A stretch of 64,000 nucleotides of DNA from Paractinoplanes polyasparticus (lineage in GTDB: Bacteria > Actinomycetota > Actinomycetes > Mycobacteriales > Micromonosporaceae). The notes below the pieces were generated by a model. The model searched no databases and was not told the origin of the DNA. It was given only the letters and a program-made list of their open reading frames with translations. Both the position numbers and the translations under genes were made by a program. Position 1 is the first letter of the stretch; every line of letters starts with the position of its first letter. Of the stretch, positions 41,954 through 50,703 are shown piece after piece. The DNA lies in assembly GCF_019710575.1 (NCBI RefSeq), contig NZ_JAHWFK010000060.1, positions 1 to 64,000 of the forward strand, in the 5' to 3' direction.

Positions 41954-42952
41954 TCAGTTGCCGGCGCCCAGGGTGGCCATCATGGCGGTGGGGTAGCGGT
42001 CGCCCTTGGCCGCGCCGGCGGGGACGGCCTTTTCGATCTCGGCCAGGTCGTCGTCGGACAGGGTTACCTCGAGGGCGGGCAGGGCCTCGGCAAGTCGCTC
42101 GCGGGTGCGGGCGCCGACCAGGGGGACGATGTCGTTGCCCTGGGCGGCCACCCAGGCGATCGCTAGTTGGGCCACCGTGCAGCCCTTGGCCGTGGCGATG
42201 CGGCGCAGGGCCTCGACCAGGGTCAGGTTGTGGTCGAGGTTGTCGCCGGAGAAGCGGGGCGTGAAGCCGCGGAAGTCGCCCGGCTCGCCGCTGCGGCCGG
42301 CGTTCCAGTGGCCCGAGATCAGGCCGCGGCTGAGCACGCCGTACGCGGTCAGGCCGATTCCCAGCTCGCGCAGCGTGGGCAGGATCTCGGCCTCGATGGC
42401 GCGTGAGATCAGCGAGTATTCGATCTGCAGGTCGGCGATCGGGTGCACCGCGTTCGCGCGGCGGATGGTCTCGGCGCCGACCTCGGACAGGCCGACGTGG
42501 CGCACGTAACCGGCGTCGATCATCTCTTTGATCGCGCCCACCGTCTCCTCGATCGGGACGGCCGGGTCGAGGCGGGCGGGGCGGTAGATGTCGATGTGGT
42601 CGGTGCCGAGCCGGGTCAGCGTGTAGGCCAGGAAGTTCTTGACCGCCTCGGGCCGGCCGTCCTGACCGTTCCAGGACATGTCGGGGCCGCGCAGCCCGCC
42701 GAACTTGACGCTCAGTTGGTAGCTGTCGCGGGGGCGCCCGCGCAGCGCCTCGGACAGCAGCAACTCGTTGTGGCCCATGCCGTAGAAGTCGCCGGTGTCG
42801 ATCAGCGTGACGCCCGCGTCGAGCGCGGCGTGCACGGTGGCGATGCTCTCGGTCCGGTCGGTGGCTCCGTAGACGCCGTGGGACATGCCCATGGCGCCGA
42901 GCCCCAGCTTGCCCACGGTCGGGCCGGTCGTGCCGAGGGTGATTGTCTGCAT
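41954..42952 (-). CDS. Aldo/keto reductase lacking the usual catalytic histidine
   Basis: The protein of 332 residues has the AKR (beta/alpha)8 barrel: LGTTGPTVGKLGLGAMGMS at the start, D52 and Y57 in IDTGDFYGMG, and K83 in SVKFGG. The NADP-binding end is GNDIVPLVGARTRERLAEAL. Where most AKRs read Y-Q-H-R-x-D-P, this one reads Y-R-P-A-R-L-D-P, so the histidine of the tetrad is replaced by A126. I believe this occurs in a subset of actinobacterial AKRs. It may still reduce carbonyls using the tyrosine. It is divergent from an XRE/MltR-type regulator, which is its likely controller. Confidence 0.9.
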   Translation of the reverse strand: MQTITLGTTGPTVGKLGLGAMGMSHGVYGATDRTESIATVHAALDAGVTLIDTGDFYGMGHNELLLSEALRGRPRDSYQLSVKFGGLRGPDMSWNGQDGRPEAVKNFLAYTLTRLGTDHIDIYRPARLDPAVPIEETVGAIKEMIDAGYVRHVGLSEVGAETIRRANAVHPIADLQIEYSLISRAIEAEILPTLRELGIGLTAYGVLSRGLISGHWNAGRSGEPGDFRGFTPRFSGDNLDHNLTLVEALRRIATAKGCTVAQLAIAWVAAQGNDIVPLVGARTRERLAEALPALEVTLSDDDLAEIEKAVPAGAAKGDRYPTAMMATLGAGN

Positions 42953-43075
42953 CGTGTGCTCCTTCGTTGGTCTGTGTCGACCATGCGCCCGTATCGGGCC
43001 GGGCGGGAGCGGAGAGTTCATCGTGGGAGCGGCAGTCCCTGGTTGTGCCGGCCCCGCCGGGGCAGCATGGAGGGC

Positions 43076-43918
43076 ATGCAACGGGATGAGCTGGCCGACT
43101 TCCTGCGCCGCCGCCGCGAGGCGATCCGCCCGGCCGAGGTGGGCCTGGCTGACGGGCGCCGGCGTCGCACGGCGGGTCTGCGGCGAGAAGAGGTCGCGAT
43201 GCTGGCCGGCATGTCCGTGGATTACGTCGTACGCCTGGAACAGGGCCGCAGCAGCCAGCCCTCCACGCAGCTGCTCGGCGCGCTGGCGCGGGCCCTGCGG
43301 CTGTCCGACGACGAGCGGGACCACCTGTTCCACCTGGCCGGCCACCAGCCGCCACCGGCCGACGGCACGGCCCGGCTGGCCCGGGCGGGCCTGCTGCGCA
43401 TGCTCGACCTGCTCGGTGACACTCCGGCCATCGTGCTCTCCGATCTCGGGGAGACTCTCGCCCAGAACCGTGGGGCCATGCTGCTCTCCGGCGACCAGGT
43501 CGGCCTCGAGGGCGACCGGCGCTATCACGCCTACCGGTGGTTCACCGACCCGGTGGCCCGCGCCGTCCACCCGTCGGAGGACGAGGAACGCCACTCCCGG
43601 GTGATCGTGGCTGACCTGCGCGCGGTGGCCGGGCGGCGGCACGGCGATCCGACGATCGCCCGCTTGGTCGCGCGGCTCAACGCCGAGAGTGAGACCTTCC
43701 GCCGGCTCTGGGCGGAACACGAGGTCGCGGTCCGGCGCTTCGACCACAAGACCTTCGTCAACTCGCGGGTCGGGCCGCTCCTGATGCACTGCGAAACCCT
43801 GGTCACGCCCGATCTGGGCCAGCTCCTGCTGGTGCTCACCCCGGCTGACGACGACACCCGCGAGCGGTTCGACCTGCTACGTGTCGTCGGTCTCCAGGAG
43901 TTCGCCGCCGAGGTGTGA
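43076..43918 (+). CDS. XRE-family regulator with MmyB-like ligand domain
   Basis: This 280-residue protein has an N-terminal HTH: LADFLRRRREAIRPAEVGL, the typical GRRRRTAGLRREEVAMLAG and SVDYVVRLEQGRSSQPST. A C-terminal MmyB-like domain (PAIVLSDLGETLAQNRGAML...) follows, known to bind fatty-acyl-like ligands in one structure. Such regulators usually control a divergent oxidoreductase, here the aldo/keto reductase across a 123-base gap. GGAGGG lies immediately before ATG 43076; ATG 43067 is the alternative. Confidence 0.9.
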   Translation: MQRDELADFLRRRREAIRPAEVGLADGRRRRTAGLRREEVAMLAGMSVDYVVRLEQGRSSQPSTQLLGALARALRLSDDERDHLFHLAGHQPPPADGTARLARAGLLRMLDLLGDTPAIVLSDLGETLAQNRGAMLLSGDQVGLEGDRRYHAYRWFTDPVARAVHPSEDEERHSRVIVADLRAVAGRRHGDPTIARLVARLNAESETFRRLWAEHEVAVRRFDHKTFVNSRVGPLLMHCETLVTPDLGQLLLVLTPADDDTRERFDLLRVVGLQEFAAEV

Positions 43919-43950
43919 GACCCGCCGGCGCGGGTACGCTTCGCCCGGTC

Positions 43951-44685
43951 ATGCCTCCAGTTGCCGTCAAACCCCAGTCCCGCCGCAGGCTGTTCCTCCT
44001 GCTCGGCGCCGTTGTCCTGATCCTCGCCGCGGTGAACGTCGCCGACAAGTACGGCCCGAACCACACCGGTCTGGTGGCCGGTCCGCTGGTTGCCGTGCTG
44101 CTCGTGCTCCTGGCCCGCCGGTCCGGTCTGAGCTGGCACGATCTCGGGCTTTCCCGCCGTACGTTCGTGCCGGGGCTCAAGTACGCCGTGGGCGCCATCC
44201 TGGCCGTTGCGGTCGTCTACGCGATCGGGGTGGCGCTGCCCCTGACGCGTCCCGCGTTCAACGACGTCCGCTACCACCTGCACCCCGGCGCCGCCCTGCT
44301 CACCGCGTTCATCATCGTGCCGCTGGGCACCGTGCTGCTGGAGGAGATCGCGTTCCGCGGCGTCCTGCTCGGCCTGGTCAACCGCCACCGTGGCGCCGTG
44401 TGGGCCAGCATCACGTCCTCGGTCCTGTTCGGCCTGTGGCACATCCTGCCGTCGCTGCGCCTCAACAATGCCAACGCCGCCGTCGGCACCGTCTTCGGTT
44501 CTTCAACGGCCGGCCGCATCCTCGCTGTGCTGGGCGCGGTCGCCTTCACTGCCCTCGCCGGCGTGCTGCTGTGCGAGTTGCGCCGCCGCAGCGGAAGCCT
44601 GCTGGCCGCCGCCGCCCTGCATTGGGCCACCAACGGGCTGGGTCTGCTGGTGGCGGCCGCCCTGGCTACGACCAGCTTCGCCTGA
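43951..44685 (+). CDS. CPBP-family intramembrane glutamic protease
   Basis: The protein of 244 residues has about seven hydrophobic helices. It carries the CAAX/Abi (CPBP) motifs EEIAFRG (EExxxR), FGLWHIL (FxxxH) and HWATNG (HxxxN), which form the active site in Rce1-like enzymes. Substrates in Actinobacteria are generally unknown; some homologues process bacteriocins or have immunity roles. No peptide gene is adjacent. ATG 43951 follows the XRE stop by 32 bases. Its last 20 bases overlap the convergent alpha/beta-hydrolase gene. Confidence 0.88.
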   Translation: MPPVAVKPQSRRRLFLLLGAVVLILAAVNVADKYGPNHTGLVAGPLVAVLLVLLARRSGLSWHDLGLSRRTFVPGLKYAVGAILAVAVVYAIGVALPLTRPAFNDVRYHLHPGAALLTAFIIVPLGTVLLEEIAFRGVLLGLVNRHRGAVWASITSSVLFGLWHILPSLRLNNANAAVGTVFGSSTAGRILAVLGAVAFTALAGVLLCELRRRSGSLLAAAALHWATNGLGLLVAAALATTSFA

Positions 44686-45454
44686 GCAGGCCTGTCACGA
44701 GGGGTTCGCGGTAGTCGTCGTTGTGGCCACCGTCCTCGACGGCGACGACCCGGACCGGCCCGGCGGCATTGTCGGCCACAGTGATGCTCTGTTCGGGCGG
44801 AACGACCGAGTCGGCCGTGCCGTAGACCACCAGCGTCGGCACGGTGATCGTGCGGATCGGCTGGGCGACCGGAAATTCGTCCCGCAGCAGCAGCCGGACC
44901 GGCAGGAACGGGTAGTGCTCCCGGCCCGCCGACCCCAGATCGGCGAAGGGCGACCGCAGCACCAGCATCTCCGGCGGGTGCCGGGTCGCCAGCCCGGTCA
45001 CGACCGCCGCGCCCAGGCTCTCGCCGAGATAGACCAGCCTGGTCCCGGCCCGTTCGACCAGGAAGGCGCGGGCGGCATCGGCATCGCGGGCCAGCCCCTC
45101 CTCGCTCGGCCGGCCCGGGTTGCCGCCGTAGCCGCGGTAGTCGAGCAGCAGCACGGTGAAGCCCTCGGCCGCCAGGGCAGCGGCGAGCGGCGCCCGGCCC
45201 AGCCGGTTGCCCGCGTTGCCGGGCGCCACCAGCACGGCTGTGCGCTGATCGGGCGTACCGGAAGGTGGCCGGAACAGCCAGGAGCCGAGCCGCAGCCCGT
45301 CGCTCGTGCGCAGGGTGACCGGCTCGGCCCCGGCGACCAGGGGCGGCGTCGCCCGGTCGGGGAAGTAGATCAACCGTCGTTGCAGGAACCAGATCGCGGC
45401 CAGGATCAGGGCCAGCACCACCAGCACGACCAGTGCCACCCGGAGCCGGACCAT
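44666..45454 (-). CDS. Membrane-anchored alpha/beta-hydrolase (BEM46-like)
   Basis: The 262-residue protein has an N-terminal membrane anchor (ALVVLVVLALILAAIWFL) followed by an alpha/beta-hydrolase fold. LLDYRGYGGNPGRPSEEGL, the elbow GESLGA with the serine nucleophile, VVYGTADSVVPPEQS with the acid, and EDGGHNDDY with the catalytic His are all present. This is the BEM46/ABHD13-like pattern; the substrate is unknown. It is the last gene of a minus-strand run with GDPD, NmrA-like and flavoprotein genes, with short gaps. Confidence 0.88.
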   Translation of the reverse strand: MVRLRVALVVLVVLALILAAIWFLQRRLIYFPDRATPPLVAGAEPVTLRTSDGLRLGSWLFRPPSGTPDQRTAVLVAPGNAGNRLGRAPLAAALAAEGFTVLLLDYRGYGGNPGRPSEEGLARDADAARAFLVERAGTRLVYLGESLGAAVVTGLATRHPPEMLVLRSPFADLGSAGREHYPFLPVRLLLRDEFPVAQPIRTITVPTLVVYGTADSVVPPEQSITVADNAAGPVRVVAVEDGGHNDDYREPLVTGLLRRSWS

Positions 45455-45492
45455 GCACCGATTATGTGCCCTCCGCGCCGAGCGGGCAGGGC

Positions 45493-46914
45493 TCAGTCGA
45501 GCGGCGTGAACTCCAGGTAGTCGAGGTTGAAGTTCTGGTATCGGTCGGCGTCGGCCTGCAGGACGACGGTGTGAGCGCCCTCGGTCAGGCGCCAGGACGG
45601 GATCACGACCTGGGTCGCGAAGGCGTAGTGGGAGGTCGTCGTCATGACCTCGACCGGCGGGGTGGTGCGGGCGCCGTCGAAGGTGAGGGTGAAGCGGCCG
45701 GCCGGGCGGTACGGGGAGGCCACCCGCGCCGAGACGCGGTAGTTGCCGCTGCGGGGGACGGCGACGTCGTAGCGGATCCACTCGCCGGCCCGGATCCAGC
45801 CGACCACGATCGCGCCCGCGGTGTCGCCGACGTCCACGCCCTCGAACGGGCGGGCGGCGCCGCCGCGGTTGTTGTCGTCCAGGTCGTAGTAGCCCAGGCC
45901 CTTGCCGGCGGGGGAGTAGTCCTCGGCCTGCACCCGCACCGTGCCGGCGGGTTGCTGCGGCCATGGCCGGCCGAGGTCGCGGGCGCCCAGCCAGGCGCTC
46001 AGATCGTCCGGGTCGTCGGTCTGGATCATGTCGGCGCCGTGCCGCTCGACCAGCGTGGCCCAGCCGAGCGCGGGATCCCGCAGTGACGCCTCGTCGGTGT
46101 AGCCGGCCGCCATCCCGTACCACATGGTGCTCACCCACACCCGGCTCGTGGCTTTCGCCCGCGCCACCGCCGCCGGCTGGATCTGGGCGTCGGTCAGGCG
46201 GTCGAAGACCAGCTCGTACGCCTGCGGAGGCCGCCCCGGCGGAAAGGCGCCGATGTCCACCGCGTTGGCGTCGCCGACCACGTGGTTGTAGAGGATTCGC
46301 GGATCCCGTTCGAGGAACGCGGTCACCTCGTCGATCGGCGCGCCGCTCTTGAAGATGCCCTGCTCCACCTGGCCGAGCTCGGCGAGCAGATCGTAGATCT
46401 GGTCCCGGTACGCCCATCCGCGGTCCAGGTTGACCAGGGCACCGCTGTCGCGCAGGGCCAGCAGGGCCTCCCGCAACGTCGGCACGCCCACCGCGGTGAC
46501 CGGCGCGTACCTGCCGCCCAGCCCTTCCCGCAGCCGCAGCGCCCGCACCTCGGCCAGCGTCAGGTCGGCCACCCGCCCCCGGCCGTCGGTGGTGCGGTCG
46601 ACGCTGTCGTCGTGCATGAGCACGAGCTCGCCGTCCCGGGTGCGCCGGATGTCGACCTCGACCACCTGCGCCCCGTGCGCGACAGCCTGCGTGACCGCCC
46701 CGAGGGAGTTCTCCGGCGCGCCCCGCCAGTAGCCGCGGTGCGCGACAACCATGACGGGAGCCCCCGTGCCGTGCCGGAGGAACAGGCTGCCCGGCTTCTC
46801 GACCGCCCGCAGCGGAACAGCCGCCGGCAGCGGAAGAGCCTCGGTCTCCCGCAGCGGAAGAACCGCGCCGGCCAGAGCGACGAGGGTAACGGCGGCAATG
46901 ATCGGCACACGCAT
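45493..46914 (-). CDS. Secreted glycerophosphodiester phosphodiesterase with CBM6/35-like domain
   Basis: The protein of 473 residues has a signal sequence (VPIIAAVTLVALAGAVLPL). A GDPD TIM barrel follows, with AHRGYWRGAPENS (catalytic His and Arg-Gly), VEVDIRRTRDGELVLMHDDS (metal Glu/Asp and second His) and a C-terminal MIQTDDPDDL. The last ~130 residues form a beta-sandwich carbohydrate-binding module (VQAEDYSPAGKGLGYYDLDD, ending VVLQADADRYQNFNLDYLEF). It probably hydrolyses glycerophosphodiesters or teichoic-acid-like polymers at a glycan surface. Its start is 35 bases after the NmrA-like stop. Confidence 0.9.
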   Translation of the reverse strand: MRVPIIAAVTLVALAGAVLPLRETEALPLPAAVPLRAVEKPGSLFLRHGTGAPVMVVAHRGYWRGAPENSLGAVTQAVAHGAQVVEVDIRRTRDGELVLMHDDSVDRTTDGRGRVADLTLAEVRALRLREGLGGRYAPVTAVGVPTLREALLALRDSGALVNLDRGWAYRDQIYDLLAELGQVEQGIFKSGAPIDEVTAFLERDPRILYNHVVGDANAVDIGAFPPGRPPQAYELVFDRLTDAQIQPAAVARAKATSRVWVSTMWYGMAAGYTDEASLRDPALGWATLVERHGADMIQTDDPDDLSAWLGARDLGRPWPQQPAGTVRVQAEDYSPAGKGLGYYDLDDNNRGGAARPFEGVDVGDTAGAIVVGWIRAGEWIRYDVAVPRSGNYRVSARVASPYRPAGRFTLTFDGARTTPPVEVMTTTSHYAFATQVVIPSWRLTEGAHTVVLQADADRYQNFNLDYLEFTPLD

Positions 46915-46949
46915 GTCGCCGTGTATCGAACCATGCCGCCGCAGCCCCG

Positions 46950-47732
46950 TCAGTTCGCGGGGGCCAGGGAAGCCGCGAAGTCGTTGATGTCGCGGGCCGG
47001 ACGGCCGGTGATCGTGCGGACGTGGTCGGTGACGCGTTCGAAACCACCGGCCCGGATGAGGGCGAAGACACCGGCCAGCTGAGCGGCCAGCCAGTCGGGC
47101 AGTCCGGCGTTCTCGAAGCGGGGACGGGCCTGTTCCTCGGTGAGGTCGAGGAAACGAACGGAGAGGGCGTCCGCCGCCTCGGCGAAGGTGATCGCGGCCG
47201 GGCCGGTCAGGTCGTACGTCCGGCCGGTGTGGCCGTCCTCGAGCAGCGTCACCGCGGCGACCGCGGCCACGTCGCGGATGTCGATCATCGCCACCCGGCG
47301 GCCGGCGGTGGGGGAGGGCAGGGTGCCGGAGGCGGTGACCATGAGCAGGTTGGTCATGAAGAACGCGGGGCGCAGGACCACCGCGGGCACACCCGACCGG
47401 TGCAGGTGAGCCTCGATCTCGCCGTGCCAGCCGTACGCCGGGACGTCCGACGCGCGGTCGGCGTGCTGGGCGGAGAGCTTCACGATCCGGTCGACGCCGT
47501 GCTCGGCGGCAGCGTCGATCACCGCCGTCTCGTGGCGGACCTTGGCCGGTCCGTCGGCGGCGCACAGGTAGACGCGGTCGACGCCGTCGAAGGCGCGCCG
47601 CAGCGAGGCGGGATCGTCGAAGTCGCCCACGGCGCGGCTGAAGGCGCGTACGTCCGCACCGTGGGCTCGCAGTTCGCGGACGACATGGGCGCCGACATTG
47701 CCGGTGGCGCCGGTGACCAGGATGCGGGTCAT
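46950..47732 (-). CDS. NmrA-like NAD(P)-binding protein
   Basis: The 260-residue protein begins with the Rossmann loop ILVTGATGNVGAHVVRELRA. It continues as an atypical short-chain dehydrogenase of the NmrA/QorB type, with SAQHADRASDVPAYGWHGEI (no classical YxxxK) and VVLRPAFFMTNLL. Members are redox sensors or quinone oxidoreductases. The ATG overlaps the flavoprotein stop (ATGA), so it is translationally coupled to that enzyme and probably acts with it. Confidence 0.9.
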   Translation of the reverse strand: MTRILVTGATGNVGAHVVRELRAHGADVRAFSRAVGDFDDPASLRRAFDGVDRVYLCAADGPAKVRHETAVIDAAAEHGVDRIVKLSAQHADRASDVPAYGWHGEIEAHLHRSGVPAVVLRPAFFMTNLLMVTASGTLPSPTAGRRVAMIDIRDVAAVAAVTLLEDGHTGRTYDLTGPAAITFAEAADALSVRFLDLTEEQARPRFENAGLPDWLAAQLAGVFALIRAGGFERVTDHVRTITGRPARDINDFAASLAPAN

Positions 47733-49012
47733 GAGGTTGCCTTTCGGATGGGGGCCGGTGGGATGTTGTGGCCCGTACGGAAGAAATTGGCCGGATCCCA
47801 CGAGCGCTTGACCTCGGTCAGGCGCTCGTAGTTGGCCGTGGTGAACGCGGAGCGGGTCCGGCTCGGATCGGTGAGCAGGGTCAGGAAGGAACCACCGGTC
47901 GCGTACGGGCGTATCCGCCGGACCAGCCGGTCGAGGGTCACCTCGGTGGGAGTGGGGAAGGGTGCGACCGCCATGACTGAGAACGGCACGTCGCGGTGCC
48001 CGGCCGGGCCGTCACCGGCTGCCATCGCTCCGCCCCAGTGCCGCAGCTCGACGAACGCGAGCGGCGAGTCCCCGGCGCCCGCTTCGACGATCGCGTGCAG
48101 CACCTCGTCCGGCAGGGTGCGGAACAGCTCGATCTCCTGCCGGTTCGGGACGGGCGGGACGTCGGGACCGTTCGTAGCCGCACTGGCCTCCGGGAACGCC
48201 CGCATCGCGAACGCGTCGAGCAGCGGCGGTCCGGCCACCTCGAGCAGCGGGGCGAGGGCCCGGGCGCCGTCGTCGCCGTGGTGGAACGCCCGGATGGCCA
48301 GCACCCGGCGGCCGTCCACCTGAGGCAGCAGGACCGCCGTGTTCATCGCCTCGGGTTCGGTCGAGGCCCATTGCCGGTACGCGGCCAGCACGTCGAACGC
48401 GCGCTCCAGCGGATACAGCGACATGCCGGACCAGACCCGCGCGACCGGATACAGCTGGAACTCCAGCGATGTCACCACGCCGAAGTTCCCGCCGCCTCCC
48501 CGCAGCGCCCAGAACAGGTCCGGGTGCTCCCGCGGGCTCGCCGTCAGGGCGACCCCGCCGGCCGTGACCACCTCGGCGCTGATCATGCTGTCGGCTGCGA
48601 ACCCGAACGTCCGCGACAGCCACGACTGGCCGCCGCCGAGCGTATAGCCGGTCACCCCGACCGTGCTGCACCGGCCGGCCAGCCCGGCGAGGCCGTAGCG
48701 GGCGGCCGCGCGGTTCACGTCCGCCCACACCGCGCCGGGCCCGACCCGGGCCACACGGCGGGCCGGGTCGATCTCGACGTCGTTCAGGGCGGTGGTCTTG
48801 AGCAGCAGAACGCCGTCGACCGGAGCGACCAGCCCGTGGCCGGTCGCCTGCACCGCGAGGGGCAGGTCGTGATCCCGGGCGGTGCGGACGGCGGCGCGCA
48901 CGTCCCCGGTCGTCGCGGCCACGGCGATCAGCGCCGGGTGCGACTCGAAGGTCCGGTTCCAGCCGAGCCGGTGCCGGTCGTAGCCCGGATCGCCGGGCTT
49001 GAACATCGTCAT
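47729..49012 (-). CDS. BBE-type FAD-dependent oxidoreductase
   Basis: The 427-residue flavoprotein belongs to the berberine-bridge-enzyme/6-HDNO group of the VAO superfamily. H59 (ATGHG) and C115 (GRCSTVGVTGYTLGGG) are placed for bicovalent FAD attachment. The C-terminus carries the BBE motif (ANYERLTEVKRSWDPANFFR). These enzymes oxidise alcohols, sugars or amines of secondary metabolites using O2. It is the first gene of a coupled unit with the NmrA-like protein, and is divergent from the SARP-pseudohydrolase regulator, which may control it. Confidence 0.92.
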   Translation of the reverse strand: MTMFKPGDPGYDRHRLGWNRTFESHPALIAVAATTGDVRAAVRTARDHDLPLAVQATGHGLVAPVDGVLLLKTTALNDVEIDPARRVARVGPGAVWADVNRAAARYGLAGLAGRCSTVGVTGYTLGGGQSWLSRTFGFAADSMISAEVVTAGGVALTASPREHPDLFWALRGGGGNFGVVTSLEFQLYPVARVWSGMSLYPLERAFDVLAAYRQWASTEPEAMNTAVLLPQVDGRRVLAIRAFHHGDDGARALAPLLEVAGPPLLDAFAMRAFPEASAATNGPDVPPVPNRQEIELFRTLPDEVLHAIVEAGAGDSPLAFVELRHWGGAMAAGDGPAGHRDVPFSVMAVAPFPTPTEVTLDRLVRRIRPYATGGSFLTLLTDPSRTRSAFTTANYERLTEVKRSWDPANFFRTGHNIPPAPIRKATS

Positions 49013-49085
49013 GGGCCGAAGCTACGAAGGGCCCGTTGTGCTGTGGATGTGGTTCCGATGTGGTCCTACATTGAGCGGTGTGGTC

Positions 49086-50654
49086 GTGCGCGTGCTCGGG
49101 ACGGCCGGGGTCATCGCCCCGGACGACGATCCCGCGCGGCGGCTCGACCGCAAGGCCCGTGAGCTGCTGAGCATCCTCACCCTGCGCGCGCCGGCCGCGG
49201 TCACGCTGGGCGAGCTGGCCCGGCTGCTCTGGGACGATCCGCCGCCGTCGGCCGTCAAGACGTTGCGGGCACACCTTTCCCGCGTACGGGGGGTCCTGCG
49301 TACGGTCGAACCCGAGGCTCACATCGAGCGGGCCGGCCGCGACGGTTACCGCCTCGCCCTGGCGCCCGAGCGCACCGACGTCGGCCTGGTCGCGTCCGCC
49401 CGCGCCCGGGCCCGCCGCCTGCGCCCCGACGACGCCGCGGCCGCGCTCGCCGAGGCACGCGAGCTGTGGCGGTCCGACCCCGAGCTGCCCGAGACCGTGG
49501 CCGCGGAAGCGCTGCGCCAGGGCTGGCGGCGCGAGCGGCGCCTGCTCGTCCAGGAACATCTCGGCTGCCTCGCCGCCGGCAGCGACCCGGCCTCGGCCCT
49601 GGGCGAGCTGCACCAGCTGACCGCGGCCGACCCGCTCGACGAGCCGCTGTGGGTGCACTACGTGCGAGCCCTGCACCGGGCCGGCCGGCCGGTCGAGGCG
49701 CTGCGGGCCGCGGCCACCGCCCGGGCCGCGCTCGTCGAGGTCGGCCTCGACCCGTCGGCCGCGCTGCGCGACGCCCAGGCCGAGGTGCTGCGGCTGCCGT
49801 CCTCGCCGCCTGTGCGCTACGCGACCGGCCCGGACGGCTCGACCGCCTTCACCAGGCTGTCCGAGCAGGGCCGCGATCTGCTCGTGCTGAACCCGGGCAT
49901 GCTCACCATCGACGGACTGCTCGACGGCGCCCACGCCCGCGCCGCGCTGACCACGCTGGCCGGGCACGCCGCCGTGGTGTGCCTCGACCGGCGGGGGATA
50001 GGCCTCTCCGACCCGCTCGATCCGGGACGCGACCCGCTCGACCAGTGGGTGGCCGACGTGGGCCGGGTCCTCGACACCCTCGCCGTCGACCGGGCCGACC
50101 TGTTCGCCAACTTCGACACCGGGCTGGTCGCGCTCGAGTTCGCCGCCCGCCACCCGGAACGGGTGCGCTCACTGGTGCTGGCGCAGTGCTACCCGCGCTA
50201 CACCCGGTGCCCCGACTATCCGTACGGCCTGGACCGGGAAACCACCGAGGCTCTGATCCGCGACACCGTCTCGCCCGCCGACCCGGCCCACGGCGTGGAC
50301 TCGGTCACCCAGGCCGCGCCCAGCGTCGCCGCCGACGAGAACTTCCGCCGGTGGTGGAACAGCCTCGGCCGGCGTGGCGCCGGCCCGTCGGTCGCGCTCG
50401 CGGTCCGCACAGTGGCCACCGGCGCCGACCTGCGCCACCGGCTGCCGCGGATCACCGCGCCGACGCTGGTGCTGCATCGCCGCAGCTGCCTCAACGTCGA
50501 CGCCGGCCACGCCACCTACCTGGCCACCCATCTGCCCCGGGCCCGCCTGCAGCTGACGCCCGGCGCCGACGCCCTGTGGTTCACCGGCCCCACCGACCTG
50601 CTGCGGCACGCCCTCGACTTCCTCGCATCCCCCGAGCGAGCTACCGCGGATTGA
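49086..50654 (+). CDS. SARP/BTAD regulator fused to an alpha/beta-hydrolase fold without catalytic triad
   Basis: The protein of 522 residues starts with an OmpR-type winged helix (VLGTAGVIAPDDDPARRLDR to about 90), then a BTAD helical domain (to ~245). An alpha/beta-hydrolase fold follows (VVCLDRRGIGLSDPLDPGRD, ALEFAARHPERVRSLVLAQC). The nucleophile elbow, normally G-x-S-x-G, is N342-F-D-T-G346. The segment that normally reads G-x-D-H-L-P-W is GADALW, so the catalytic His is gone, and the acid position is unclear. The domain is therefore likely a ligand sensor. Starts at GTG 49086 or 49080. It is divergent from the BBE-like flavoprotein operon. Confidence 0.85.
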   Translation: MRVLGTAGVIAPDDDPARRLDRKARELLSILTLRAPAAVTLGELARLLWDDPPPSAVKTLRAHLSRVRGVLRTVEPEAHIERAGRDGYRLALAPERTDVGLVASARARARRLRPDDAAAALAEARELWRSDPELPETVAAEALRQGWRRERRLLVQEHLGCLAAGSDPASALGELHQLTAADPLDEPLWVHYVRALHRAGRPVEALRAAATARAALVEVGLDPSAALRDAQAEVLRLPSSPPVRYATGPDGSTAFTRLSEQGRDLLVLNPGMLTIDGLLDGAHARAALTTLAGHAAVVCLDRRGIGLSDPLDPGRDPLDQWVADVGRVLDTLAVDRADLFANFDTGLVALEFAARHPERVRSLVLAQCYPRYTRCPDYPYGLDRETTEALIRDTVSPADPAHGVDSVTQAAPSVAADENFRRWWNSLGRRGAGPSVALAVRTVATGADLRHRLPRITAPTLVLHRRSCLNVDAGHATYLATHLPRARLQLTPGADALWFTGPTDLLRHALDFLASPERATAD

Positions 50655-50703
50655 CCACCGCACGGTGACTATCGACCCGGGTCAGTGTCCGTAGCGTTCC
50701 CCC

